Positions 33,690 to 45,258 of a DNA stretch of 64,000 nt are shown in pieces. The translations under genes were made by a program, and so were the position numbers. Source of the stretch: Fennellomyces sp. T-0311. Lineage: Eukaryota > Mucoromycota > Mucoromycetes > Mucorales > Lichtheimiaceae. Numbering within the stretch: the stretch's first letter is position 1; each line of letters starts with the position of its first letter. The notes below the pieces were generated by a model. That model was not told the origin of the DNA. It ran no database searches and was given only the letters and a program-made list of their open reading frames with translations. The stretch lies in assembly GCA_025266875.1 (NCBI GenBank), contig JALLLT010000039.1:310001-374000 (forward strand), read 5' to 3'.

Positions 33690-34660
33690 GCATTGCTGCT
33701 GCCGTTTCGATTGTATGGCAACCACTGCATCACCGAGCCTTTCGAGTTCCTAATGAACTACAACATATTCCAGCAACCCCATACTCTCACTTGATTATGT
33801 CGTGGTTACCGTGGGAGTCTATTGACAAAACGGTTGGTTTTCCAGTTGCTACCAAAGGTCAACGGTATCATTCTGGTACATAGGCGGAGCAAAATATTAT
33901 CAGAAGCAAGTATTTAATGCTTCCAGTACATAGAACAAGATATCATTTTACTGAACAGTCTTTATCACGAATCCTGCTCTTGCCAATACTACCTTACATA
34001 AATTGGATATATATAGAACGCATGCATTTTATCTATTTATTAGCGATACATCCAGAACTTTGCGACAAATACTCTATTTTATCATGGCTTAGTGAGGACA
34101 GCACCTTTGTTCATTTCATAGGAACAGATAATTTTGACTTTGCAAATGATTGGAAAAGATAAGGAAGGTACTCCCTAAAATCAGTTGATCGGGCAAAGTA
34201 CTAACTTGAAGATGTCAAATCTATAACTGATGCGCTTCGTCGAACAAATCCAGTGGTTGCAACTGGCAAACTGATACCCAAAGTACTCAGCATCATCGCT
34301 ATGACACAAGCACAGCGAGATACTGTCATGGTCTCCCCACTTACGCAAAAGCTGACACTGGAAATAATAGGCATGCTCCTATTTGGTAAGTGAATGGGTA
34401 CACCAGGATCAAAATTGCCAAAAGCCATTATACTGAGTACGGGGGATCCCATTCAAAGTATCGATCTCGGTACTTTGGATGATGAAGGTTCGGTTTGGGC
34501 AACCTCGTATAACCAAACGATGGCTTTGTCACTGGAATCTACCGTCCTTTTCACCCGAGTTGACGTTCTTCTTTGACTATTCCCTCGGGATCATCAGGAG
34601 CGCTACAAGGGAGCTTTTAAACTGGCGGATATGATTGACAATTTTAGATTACCTTCCTTA
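33690..34660 (+). pseudogene. Cytochrome P450 pseudogene, N-terminal half
   Basis: Pieces of a P450 in successive frames on the plus strand: the proline-rich hinge AFRVPNELQHIPATPYSHL (about 33737), FITNPALANTTLHKLDIY (about 33960), the C-helix region FIGTDNFDFANDWKR (about 34116), LTQKLTLEIIGMLLFG (about 34345) and WATSYNQTMALSLES (about 34498). Stops and frame changes separate them. For example a TGA ends the frame right after the ...VDVLL segment near 34576. The I-helix, ExxR and haem regions are absent. It is a truncated, decayed gene and a sister copy of the fragment at 34830-35690, with which it shares the order of segments. Confidence 0.75.
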
Positions 34661-34829
34661 CCATGATCAGCATATATTAACTAGATTAGTTATTGGTTAG
34701 GTCTTTATCTAAATACCCACCTTTACGCATTTATTTTCTATACTTTGGCCACCAGAGAGGTACAGATACAATAGGCATGTACTATATGACAGGAACACTG
34801 ACACACTAACATTGGCGGTAGTATAGGGC

Positions 34830-35690
34830 GCGATTAAATTGAACGGTCTTTGTCGCGAATCCCGTCCTTGCCAAAGACAGCTTGCACAATTCAGGTGCGT
34901 TTTCATATATCCAACTCGTATCAGCAACTGATGGATCGCGTTCATTAAAGCTTAGCAAGAAGCCATTGACCTTGGGCTCATACAGTGAAGATGGCAGTTG
35001 TTTAAGGCCTGTCGGGAAGGATAACCTTTCCTTTGCAAATGGAGAGCAATGAAACAAGCACAGTGATAGGTTTATATAAAAGCAAATTTGATGATATGGT
35101 TGATACTAAGAGGCATACCAAGATTATGAATCATACATTCCGACAACCGCAAGTTGATATGTTTGGTAGTTCAATGCCAAAGGCCTTTCACATCGTAGAC
35201 GAAACTCAGGCAAGCGGCAATCATGTGATCACCATGATGCTCGCGCAATTGTTGGTCTTTGATATACTTGGAAATGTCATTTCGGTATATATTCCACATC
35301 GATACGAGAAGGAGAAGATATAAACTGAAAACTGAATTTTTGGTAGGCTTTGTATTTAATGCATTGGAAAACGAAAGCTCGATTTGGATGGAAGCGTGCA
35401 ATCAAGCAGTGTCGCCGTTGGAAGAAATAACGACATATTTTCCTTAAGTGGATGTCGTCCTTGGATGCTTGAACTGTCCTCGGGAAGGCCAACTAGATCC
35501 AGCCTGTAAGCTGAACTGCCTCCTTGTTGAGACAGTAGATCTGAGGGAGTTATCTCTGCTAGATGTCAAAGCAACGGCCTCAAAAGAAGTATTGGAGAAC
35601 AGAGTAGGTCTGCTTTCGATTATGCTTGAAGCAGAGATGCGAGATGAAGATGCAGTATTTCTAAAAAGTGAATGTCGTTATCCGTAAAAG
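34830..35690 (+). pseudogene. Cytochrome P450 pseudogene, tandem sister fragment
   Basis: Plus-strand pieces read TVFVANPVLAKDSLH (about 34840), VGKDNLSFANGEQ followed by a stop (about 35015), MFGSSMPKAFHIVDETQASG (about 35160), MLAQLLVFDILGN (about 35236), FNALENESSIWMEACNQAVS (about 35355) and SLLDVKATASKEVLENRVG (about 35555). These are the C-helix to H-helix part of the same P450 type as the fragment just upstream. Frames change several times and stops intervene. No I-helix or haem-binding part follows. The two fragments together suggest an old tandem duplication that lost its 3' halves. Confidence 0.75.
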
Positions 35691-35972
35691 TCAATGTCGC
35701 CAAGGCCTAATTTTTAGAAAATATACAGTTACTTCCATTTTTGGAACGACATTGATTTCTTTGCGGTGGCGACATTACTGTTTGGCAAACTGTATGAGGG
35801 AAAAGTGGGGAGTTGCATATGTGAAACAAAGGGAGTAAAATGCATAGAAAGGAAGAAGAAAGCGTGTTCAGTAGTGTGGGTAGTATACGTTAGCTATAGA
35901 CGATGACTATATACAGAAAAGAGGGGTAAAGTTGTTGCCGGATGTATGTGTGGGGATATCAAACTACCAAGT

Positions 35973-37904
35973 TTACGAACTGACGCCGTAATCCCAAACA
36001 CGTAACTCTCCATCATCGGACGCAGAAAGAACCTTGGTGTCACTCAGCGCAACCGCAGTGACGGGTCCATTGTGGCCTTCCAGAGCATGCATACAGCGAC
36101 CACTCTCCATGTCCCAGACACGCACTGTACGGTCGTGAGATCCAGAGACGATGCGCAGGCTATCGAAGGCCAGGCTCCAGACGCCCTCGACATGGCCAAA
36201 AAGAGTACGGATGCATTTCTCGGTATCGACAGACCAGAACTTGATAGTGTTATCCAGTGCACCTGAGAGGATGAGCGGAGAATCTGACAGGGCATTCAAT
36301 GGCGGAGAAGCTGAGACGCTTTCATCCTGTGAACTCTGGTCCGTGGGACGGTTCTCTGTGGCGCATGCCGGTTGGAGATTGGAGAGGTTCATGGGGGAGG
36401 CGGTGTTGGTGGTGGACTGTTCGATAGTTTCTCGAGTGAATCTGTGCTTGAACCCGCGCGGGGTAGGCAGAGCCACCTGGACTTGTCCTACATGGCCCCG
36501 GAACACCTTGACACACGACCGGGTTTGCAGATCCCACAGACGTATCGTCGAATCATCGCTGCCGGACACCAACAGGTTATCTTGCGAACAAATGCGGACC
36601 GAGTTGACCCAGCCCGTATGTCCAGTTAGTGTGTAGCACTGCCCCGCATGGAAATCCCACGCGCGAATGCTACAATCCGTCGACCCAGATGCCAGCATCT
36701 TCGAATCAAAGTGAAGGCTTAGCACACCGCCCGTGTGCCCTTCGAGCGTGCGAATGCACCTGCCAGCATGCCAATCCCAGATCTTGAGCGTATGGTCCAT
36801 TGAGCCTGTCACCAACTTGGCGTTGTCGAACTGGAGTGCGCGAACACACCGTGTATGGCCCGTTAGCTCGCGGATCGATTCGCCTGTCTCCAGGTTCCAC
36901 ACGCGCACCGTTGTGTCGTAGCTGCCAGTGATGACAATACTATTAGAGTCGCAAAATTGGACACACATCACGCCATCCGTGTGGCCCTTTAGCACTCGAA
37001 CATTGTACTTGTTGCGCCGCCAATTGCGTTCCACCACCAGTCGCTCACTGTAAACTTCTTTCCATGGCCGACGCACCATTGGTCGCATATCAGCTGCTGG
37101 TGGCGCCGTATACAATGCGCCGACTTCGAACGATTCCACCGACGAATTGGCTGTGATCTTGGCTCGCTTCGCACTGGGCGACGCACCAACGTCATTGGAT
37201 GGCCCACATGCTGTTCTGAGCGGCGAATTGACCTCCACATCCTGATCGGGTGCCCGTTTCCGTCGCACATTCGCACGCTTCTTGTCGAGCAACGGCAGTC
37301 CCCATCCACATTTGGCACATTTCTTATCGATATGCTGTTCGCACATGCGGTGCCACAATGTGTCGTCGTCTGCAAGTGATCGCCATGATTGAGAGACTTG
37401 TGCAGCATGGCACAGCGACTTGGCATCCAAAAACGAAAAGATCCTCAGGGACACCTCTCGTGGCAAGATCGAACTGAAGTCAATTCGCAGCAGCGGCTTG
37501 ATTTCATCATACAAAAACGAGAGCTGGGGCATGCAGCAGGTCGACAGCAGCCCTTTGAGGATTAACGTGCGCTGATCTGCCGGAGCAGCTGAAAACAAAC
37601 TCCAGATTCGTGAAATGGCTGCTCTGTCTGAAGTTGGCAGCGACTCCATTTGCTGTTTTGAGAGAGAGACAGCGCTGTTAGTAAGAAGAGGAGCGCATGT
37701 ACTGATGAATCCGAATCAATTTACTCGTTGAACATCTTCAAGGTTGAAGGAATCAGGCATTCGTTTCCGGGTCAAATCGGGTCGATGGCGATAGCACAGT
37801 TTCCTGGTGTTGGAGTACTGTGCTGGTACATGGCGAGACAGAAAGCTCTGGTGAATATCAGGCATAGGCTGCTGCTCACGCAGAGGTTCGTCCTTGTCGC
37901 TCAT
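35973..37904 (-). CDS. MET30: F-box/WD40 protein, Met30/SconB orthologue (SCF substrate receptor)
   Basis: Two exons (37904-37725 and 37652-35973) give 619 aa. The N-terminus (TRKLCYRHRPDLTRKRMPD) and the segment DRAAISRIWSLFSAAPADQR with LILKGLLSTCCMPQLSFLYD match Met30/SconB. An F-box follows (LPREVSLRIFSFLDAKSLCH, then AAQVSQSWRSLADDDTLWHR). Seven or eight WD repeats come next, most ending in VWN, IWD, AWD, LWD, FWS or VWD. A Ser/Thr-rich insert (FTRETIEQSTTN onward) interrupts the propeller, as in the family. SCF-Met30 ubiquitinates the sulphur-assimilation activator (Met4/Cys3 type) when sulphur is ample. The short N-terminal exon is supported by a clean splice (CGA|CAA). CAND1, encoded 8 kb away, should recycle this class of receptor. 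Confidence 0.93.
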
Positions 37905-40449
37905 TGTTTTTTTAAAGTAAAGAGAGACGGGTTGTTTAAAATTTCCTGGAGGAACGGAAGAAACGGAAAGCTCGCAGCTGCAGCAGCTGTCCAATCAAAA
38001 ACTGTGATGATTCATCGGCTTGCCCACATGCAATACTTTCGCACGCTCTGCAGCCTTGTTTGCATACGAATGACTGTTTAAAAGTTGTCAAATGGCCCTC
38101 TAGACCATAAATATCGCTTGCTGTTTGTATTTGCACCAATTATTTACGTTCTTGCATCATCCTGGTCTGCCGTTTAATAGTCATTCTCACCCAAGCTTGG
38201 ATTGCTTGCCATCACCACCCCGCAGTCCCTGAATCAAAGAAACTGTGCGTTTCCTTTCGCCACGGCGGATGGATCGCCCTGCTTACCATACCGCAATTCG
38301 TCGCTAAGGGGTATTAGAGCCTGGTTTCTGGCTAACAGAGGCCACCCTCATTGGCGTGATTGCTCCTTCGTATGACGAACCGTATATTACAAATACACTC
38401 GGACTTTTGATAATTGTCTCCGAGAGAGGAAAACTAGAGCATGTTCGGATATCGTCCGTGCGATCCTATACGCAGGAGTTGCACGTTTCACTATAAAGCA
38501 AAAGCCCTTCTCTCAAAGCTAGTTGGAATGGTCTTTAATAAACTCATAATATCAGAACAAGAGATGCTTGCTGTTTTCATCTTTTACCCACCATCTCCGC
38601 AGATAGCGATAATGATTGAAACGGAAGTCCTTAAACTATGTAGAAGCCATATGTCCCCTCGCAACAAAATGCGTGCCTTTCCAAGCAGGCGATGTAAATA
38701 TCTATCGTTTTTTCAACTCCACCTTATCGGGGTATCACCGCGTAGATGCTTAATATCATAACGCAACAACCAATCCGTCATACAACTTTTTACTCACTAT
38801 ATTGTAAAAAAAATCAACAAGTACGATCCAAGTAAATAAAGAAGTACCAGCTGTACTTTCATCAATAATACTATGAGGTTCGTTAGCATGAATTCATGCC
38901 ACTCATCGTGAGTTTCAGATGCAGGTGCAGATTCAAAATAGGTAACCACCATGGCTTGGCTACTACAAAAAACGGGCGCCACACTATATATAAGTATATA
39001 TCGCAGCCTACAGTGTTGATTATTAATGATTTCTAAAAAAAAAAAAAGCACGTATATTGCTGATAAAGCCGTGAGGAATCTAATGCTTTTTCATGAAAAT
39101 GGATGGGCCTAGAGTTCTTTCGATATAGCCCTTTGCAATGATAGGACATACATGATGGCGTAATCCAATGTGTAAATGATGAAACTTCCAGAGTTAATGA
39201 CGTCGAGGATCTCCGTTGACCCTTAAGTACTGCTTCATAGATTTAAATCATCCTTGTTCCCACACATCGACTATTGAAAGTACTTGAACGCTGGAGAAAA
39301 TCAACGAAATCGACAACAAAGCAAAATGTGTCTTAAAACGAGACCCTGCTGAAACATTAAGAATCGATGAGTCATGCTTTTAAAAGAAGTCCTGTTGCTC
39401 GATTTCGTGGACCTTGTTGTGTTCAAACAAATATTATTGTTTTCGTCGGGGTACACTTCGGAAGCAAACCAAGCGAATATAAAACGTTTTATGGGCTACG
39501 TTGCTTTCCTAACGATGAATAATACTGCATGTTGTCACAGATGCTGTCCCTGGTTGGTTTTTATATTTCATAACTATACCAATGTGCGTCCTCATATAAC
39601 TCGGCGCTTCTTGATCGCAAGTCCGAAACGAAGGCACACTTGAATTGCCAAGATCACCATATGAATGACATAACGATGGAAATATCATTGCAACTATTCT
39701 TTTGTCTTTGTACACACTGTGTTTGTACGTATGTACTTTTTATATAGAACTTTATAGTGAACGTGCAAGTCTTTAATCAACACGGGTATAATAAATGCAT
39801 CAATAAATTCTGTCGATATATATGCCGTGCATTGTATTCATTTCGTTGACAAGTATTTACACATTACTTGATACGAACGAGTTAATTCACCCTGTGATTG
39901 GTGCCAGGGCGCCTCTGAGGAGCTGCCTTCATTCGCTCGGAATTGCATGTCATCTTGTCCGCTTATAGCTTTACTACTGTTGCTAGTGCTCAGAAGGCAT
40001 TCCTCATCAATGCAACGGTCTGTGTTGCATATACAAATCTGAAGCGTTGCATATATACATAGGGGTATCTTTCAGCATTAGCCGCTCTGGTCTCGTTCGC
40101 ACGGCACTTAAAATACGCTTATGCCGTCGCTTGTATACGAAGAAAATTTCTTCAGTGTTAGGCTTTGTCTATGTACTCACGACTGTGAGCATTATTACAT
40201 GACATGCTGAAGTAAAATCCTCAGCATTGAACTGACATGTTAATAATTTTAGGGCAGGTACTACTCTATTTTTGATAGATCAAGTGCAATTGGTAAAATT
40301 TAAAACAGAGTTCACTAAACAATACGGTGAGGATATATAAATGTGGCTGGCTCTTCATGTTAAAGTACGTGTGCATTCCAGGGATGTAAACCCAACCAAA
40401 CTTTTCTGGTTCCAATCCATGGGCGCCACGTCTGATTTTTGTAGTTAAT
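37905..40449. other. Gene-poor interval of 2.5 kb
   Basis: The left end includes the MET30 promoter. The rest has only short open frames (up to 106 codons at 38441-38761 plus) that I cannot relate to any family. No repeat or RNA gene recognised. Confidence 0.5.
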
Positions 40450-41105
40450 TCATCCCTCAGTTTGTCGAGAAGATTCGATGGCTTTTCGTTCCTTGAGCAT
40501 TTTTTCTAAAAGTTGTGATTGGGCTTTTAGGGGAAGTGTACAGTAAGTAATCCTGAGCCAATTCTTTAATCCGTACCCGTATCTTCTCGTCCAGGACATG
40601 AAGAAATATATCGTTTTTTTTTGAACATGCTGCTGGCAGCAAGTCCACAAGGCGGCGAATGTCCATGGTCATTGTGTATTCGTAGTGCTTTGAGGGTATC
40701 TGTTGCGCAATTCAAATCGGCATAGCTTTTTGGTGATTTAAAAAGCGCGAACTGTAGCATCGCCGCATAAAGATTACCATCTTCCAAACGGACAACTGGA
40801 TGGTTTGTAATTAGCATTGGCAGCTGACGACTGGTGTCGGCCACATTTCAGGCAAACGTACACAAATGGAAACTTTGGATAGATGGTCGACGACGTCTTT
40901 GTCAACCCTGAGCAACGTGATCTCGTGATTGTTCTTTTTACGTTGCTTTCTTTTTTTGCTAGCTTCACAACACTGATATCCCACTCGTCGTCTTTAAAGC
41001 TCTCATTAACCGCATGTCAATCTTCCTTGTACCAAGCTACATTTGGGCTGTTCGCGTAATTGCGGTATTTGGAGTTCGTGTTTGTTAGATTGTAAAAGAC
41101 GAAAT
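40450..41105 (-). pseudogene. Decayed gene of unknown family, copy A
   Basis: Minus-strand pieces in changing frames: VFYNLTNTNSKYRNYANSPN (about 41100), FKDDEWDISVVKLAKKESN (about 41000), LYAAMLQFALFKSPKSYADL (about 40770), IRRLVDLLPAACSKKN (about 40660) and SPKSPITTFRKNAQG (about 40525). A second copy at 43650-44400 on the other strand has the same pieces in the same order, including an identical RRLVDLLPAA and PITT. That shows the reading is real although both copies carry frameshifts and stops. I cannot assign the family. Confidence 0.55.
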
Positions 41106-42867
41106 GCTTATCTGAACTGTTTGCCGAACAGAGGCGCGCCAGAGTATGTTGGAATTGGATGCACTACAACAGATTGCACAGCTACGTCATTAAAAGTCAC
41201 CGTTAACCGAGTTTTCTCTTAATCATGCAGAGTGAATGAAGTGATGGGGCGAGGTTTCTATTGGATGCTTGTTCGGATAATTGATCGCATGGTTTAGTAG
41301 AACTTACTACCTCCCTTTAGTGATTCTCATGCCCAGTAATACAAATGTTATATATTTATTTGGAAGGTATTACATCTGCTCCTGTGCATACCAAACGGTC
41401 TTCTCCTTACGGTACAAGTATCTATGTAAGATGATATTCACAAATAACACGATGGAGTAAAGCCCAGTTTATATTGGATGTCACTGCACGTATAATTTAT
41501 ATATTACCTATTATCATCTTCTGAGGTTGTTTTACTGCACTAGATGTCTCAGTGTCTGTTACTATTCTCTAATGAACAGAAATCTCGGCTTCATAATGAT
41601 ATGATGTTTCTCGTAATGTATGTACAGCACGTCCAGAAGGACCTACTCTATCACCAGAGCAATTTTTCTAAAGATACACAACTTGCTACGTTATACCAGC
41701 ACGATGGGAGAGATGACAGGGAAATTTGCCTGATGTAGCGGCTCAGGGAAGGTATTGAGCACTTCCTTGTCATGGCCCGTGAACCCTTTTCCCCTTCGCC
41801 TTTTCTTCCAGCATGTGTAGCAGCGATACGAGCAGATGCAAACTTTTCGTTGAGCTTGGTCACTCTTTAGAGATTCTGCCCAGAAAAGTGTCAACTGTAA
41901 ACTTAATCATTCGTATTCTGCTCCACCCAATCATCAGCTGTCGAGGCACTTGTCAGCTTGTTGGGCTACTTGTGCCACATCACTTGCCACTAGAAATCAG
42001 ATGGAGTGTACATCCACCGTTGAATGATTCTGACCTAAAATGTGAGAATAAGTCATCTAAGCACTCAAGCATAATAAAAACCATGTCTTTCCACTAAAAG
42101 ATATGATCCGTTGACTACGCGATGGACCAATCCAAAGATAAACCTTGAAAGGCCTCTTTGCAAAGTGCAAGAAAGAGAAGAGGCAGTGAAAACAACGAAC
42201 TAAAGTTGCTTCCACAACTTCACTTTTTGCGCCGCCTTCATCCCATACGCATATTCTTAGTAGCTGTTCCCAGGAAGTAAGTATAAATAAATTCAAAGCA
42301 TTGCCATTCCGAATCAGGCGCTGCTCGTGACACCAGGACACTGCTTTTTTGTTCCCAACCTTGACGCAATGGCCAAGAAAGTAAAGCATACGGTTCGTAT
42401 CATGTCCAACACAAGAATTAAAGACGAGTGCTGTTGTTATGCCCAAGGTGATGCGTTAATGTTCGAGGATACGGCAATCGATTTGACTGTAGCAACAAAC
42501 AAAAGACCCATTGCCGTTATCTGGACATTGTCCCTAGAACGAATAATGCGGATCTTAAAGCAAAATTATAGAACGACATGAAAAAGTCCGGTTAGGAAAC
42601 GTGTTCTGACTGATCGGCTCTGGCAAAAGAAAACCTCGAGATCGAAAAAGAAGGGGCCAAGGCATTGTGATTGAATGTTCAAAACGTGTGCAAGAAATTC
42701 GAAGCTGGGTTGGGAAAGCGTGAATAGAGTATCTCTACCCAAAGGCTGTTTGCTGCGGTAAATGCCAAAAGTCTACTTCTGTAGTAGACGCTGCAGCCAG
42801 TAGTGAACACCAGGCCGATGACGGGAACCAAATGGAGGAGTCATTGTTGAATCGAAAGGAGTTCGAT
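41106..42867. other. Gene-poor interval
   Basis: No gene supported. The open frames 42057-42446 (minus) and 42327-42581 (plus) overlap on opposite strands and show no motif that I recognise. Confidence 0.45.
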
Positions 42868-42990
42868 AATAGTTGAAAAGTATTGGTTTTATTATGGAAG
42901 ACTTGTTGACCTGCTCCTGTAGGGAATTTCGATAATATCTTTGTCAGAAACCTGGAAAAGCCAGTAGGAACAATGGTCAGGCATGAAGCA
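42868..42990 (-). mobile_element. Solo LINE 3' end, copy B
   Basis: The stretch containing TTTATTATGGAAGAC and GACCTGCTCCTGTAGG matches the 3'-terminal region of the LINE at 13040-14525 and the copy at 54660-54835, in the same orientation. No reverse-transcriptase coding sequence adjoins it, which fits extreme 5' truncation on insertion. Confidence 0.55.
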
Positions 42991-43649
42991 CTGGAAATAT
43001 ACAGACGGGAGACGTGAAGATGGTTTGACACGTATCAGCGTAAAAGCATGAGGTATGGATGCTACTAGTGTTGTCATCAAAATACTTATGAATGGAACGG
43101 GTTACTGCGATTATCATCTATACTGGAATCAGTTAATATACCAAATGAAGGCCAGACGTCGTATTTCGGCGACGCTTGGGATTTGATCGTGAATAGGTTC
43201 TTGGACGAGGTCATACTTGACCTGTGCGGGTTCTCTCCTTTGCCACTGAAACGCTAAATGCGATCGAAGCAGTATGTCGCTTCGGTAGGATGTTTTGCTG
43301 TAAAAACTAACTCACATTGTCCTCGGGTATGTACGGAAACATGTCGGTTAACGGACGTATTTGAGTATCTTTACGGTATTCTTGCGAACCCACACCATAC
43401 CCAGACAGAATGATATATATCCCATCTAACTGAAAAAAATGTAAGGGGTAATACTACTCTATATTTCAGTTTTTAACCTGACGTGCCGCTTAAACGCTTG
43501 ATCTTTGGAGTATGACCAAGAGCATGTCACCATAGGTGGAAATGACAGACTTACCGACCAAAATTATTCTTATACGATATGGCCGCCTGTCTCCTGGCAC
43601 CTTTAAGAAGCAAGCGTGAATTTCCTTTCCACACTAATGAGCACCTGCG
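42991..43649. other. Interval with unassigned coding-like minus-strand pieces
   Basis: Two minus-strand pieces look protein-like: IILSGYGVGSQEYRKDTQIR near 43420 and AFQWQRREPAQVKYDLVQEP near 43240. They lie in different frames and are not joined by any intron that I could place. No family recognised. Confidence 0.25.
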
Positions 43650-44400
43650 TATAGTGGAGAATATATCTTTCAGTATACTACAAACGCCAAGCACCAGGAC
43701 GATTCCATTGATCTGAATATCCATGGTTACAATATCAGTATACGCGAGTTTGTGGATGTTAACGACGAAAAATGCGACATCTGTGTGGTAGTGTTGGAGA
43801 AAATCGACGATGAAGCCAAACTGCTATGAGGCGACAAAAATAGGGTAGGACTATCTCGCAAAGCTTCCGATCGCCGACACTTGTCGAAAAAGCTGGAGCT
43901 ACAAATTGTTTACTGTCCATTTGGCGACCAGTGGGTTGTATGTAGCGTCCCATAGTTTGGCCTTTTCAAACAACCAAAAAGTTACACCGATTTCAGTTAC
44001 GTAGCCAGTATGCTCAAACCGCTATACACAAGGATTACGGATACACGCCGACTTGTAGACTTACTACCAGCAGCATATTAAGAAAGGAGCAGTTTTCTTC
44101 CCATCTTAAATGAGAAAACACGGGCATTAATTAAAAGGATTGGCTCAGGGATACATACTACACACCACTCCGAGGAGCCCAATCACAACTTCCAGAAAAG
44201 ATATAGGAAGAGCGACCACGCAACCTCATGGAAAAATATCCGACGCACACCGACTCGAAAAACTGGACCCGTCAAACCTTGACACAGAACTGGAACCTGA
44301 CAAGTTCGGCTAGGTCTATATCCCTGGGATACGCAAATGTTACAGTGTCAGAGCGAAAGTATACAAAGAACTGTACCCACGTAAGTGAAACTATGTCCGT
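43650..44400 (+). pseudogene. Decayed gene of unknown family, copy B (inverted relative to copy A)
   Basis: Plus-strand pieces run YNISIREFVDVNDEKCDICV (about 43735), DRRHLSKKLELQIVYCPFGD (about 43870), LFKQPKSYTDFSYVASMLKP (about 43965), TRRLVDLLPAAY (about 44043) and PRSPITTSRKDIG (about 44175). TGA and TAG stops and frame changes separate them. Order and sequence match copy A at 40450-41105. A final piece (KLDPSNLDTELEPDKFG, about 44255) extends the family beyond what copy A shows. Function unknown. Confidence 0.55.
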
Positions 44401-45258
44401 CGAGCTCTTAGTACACAGTAACACAGTTTAACGGCACGACATGGTCGTCATCCTGACTGTTCTTCCAGAACATTGCGTTTCTGCCCTTTAAACAGTCAAC
44501 ATCCAAGCATTTGACCACCAGCAAGTGATACATTTGTCAAGATATATGGGGGCATAATCTTATTGTTGATTATGGTGATAGCCAGACGGACTTAGATTCA
44601 TTTCATTCAAGAAAATTTTATGTGGGGAGTATGGAGCAACTGTTCTGGAATATATCCGCCTTCTGATGTTCTATATTACGAATAGGCCCTGATTGCCCAG
44701 CCCTTTATTGCCCAATATTAGCTATTGGACGGTTCCACTCCCAGCTAATGGAGTATAATGCAAGATGAACATCATTATATGAACGAGTAAGCTCCTATTA
44801 GGCTATCAAAAGCCATTTTTTGCATCGTGTGTTGGTCAAGCTATTGGGATCGAATTATTGCGCATTGATAATGGATTACAAATGTGTCACACACGCGCCA
44901 CGCACCCTTTTTTTTAACCAAGTGGTCACAAAACCCATTATGATCATTTGTCTTTGCTGCAATTTTTAGCAAACAGAGCCATGTCGATACGCTGCTCTCC
45001 AAGTACATATATCGCTGTTATGAAACAAATGAAGTGGATTTTCTACCTCACCCAAGGGGTTCCAAAGGGGCTCGGATTGTCGGACCTAGGACCTAGAGCT
45101 GATTTTCATTCAGTACCCTTTTAGGTAACCATGCGCACGCACGCAAGCTGGCCCCTAACAAATACTTGTTGGGCAATACACTCTCTTTCTTCTTTGTTCG
45201 TTCAAAGTGGAGCGAATCATCCCTTTGTTCTAATTCCTTTTCTCAACCAGTAATCATC
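44401..45258. promoter_or_regulatory. Upstream region of the TBC gene
   Basis: About 860 bp without a gene. The last 80 bp (45178-45250) are pyrimidine-rich (CTCTCTTTCTTC, TTCCTTTTCTC) and look like a transcribed leader. An in-frame ATG at 45166 could extend the protein by 31 residues, but the leader composition makes ATG 45259 likelier. Confidence 0.4.

Noticed and set aside
38441..39051. Opposed ORFs of 106 and 84 codons
   Set aside because: Neither shows a recognisable motif, and both end in AT-rich sequence with no splice-compatible extension.
45166..45258. 31-residue N-terminal extension of the TBC protein
   Set aside because: The in-frame upstream ATG is followed by a CT-rich, leader-like sequence; the ATG at 45259 is more plausible as the start.
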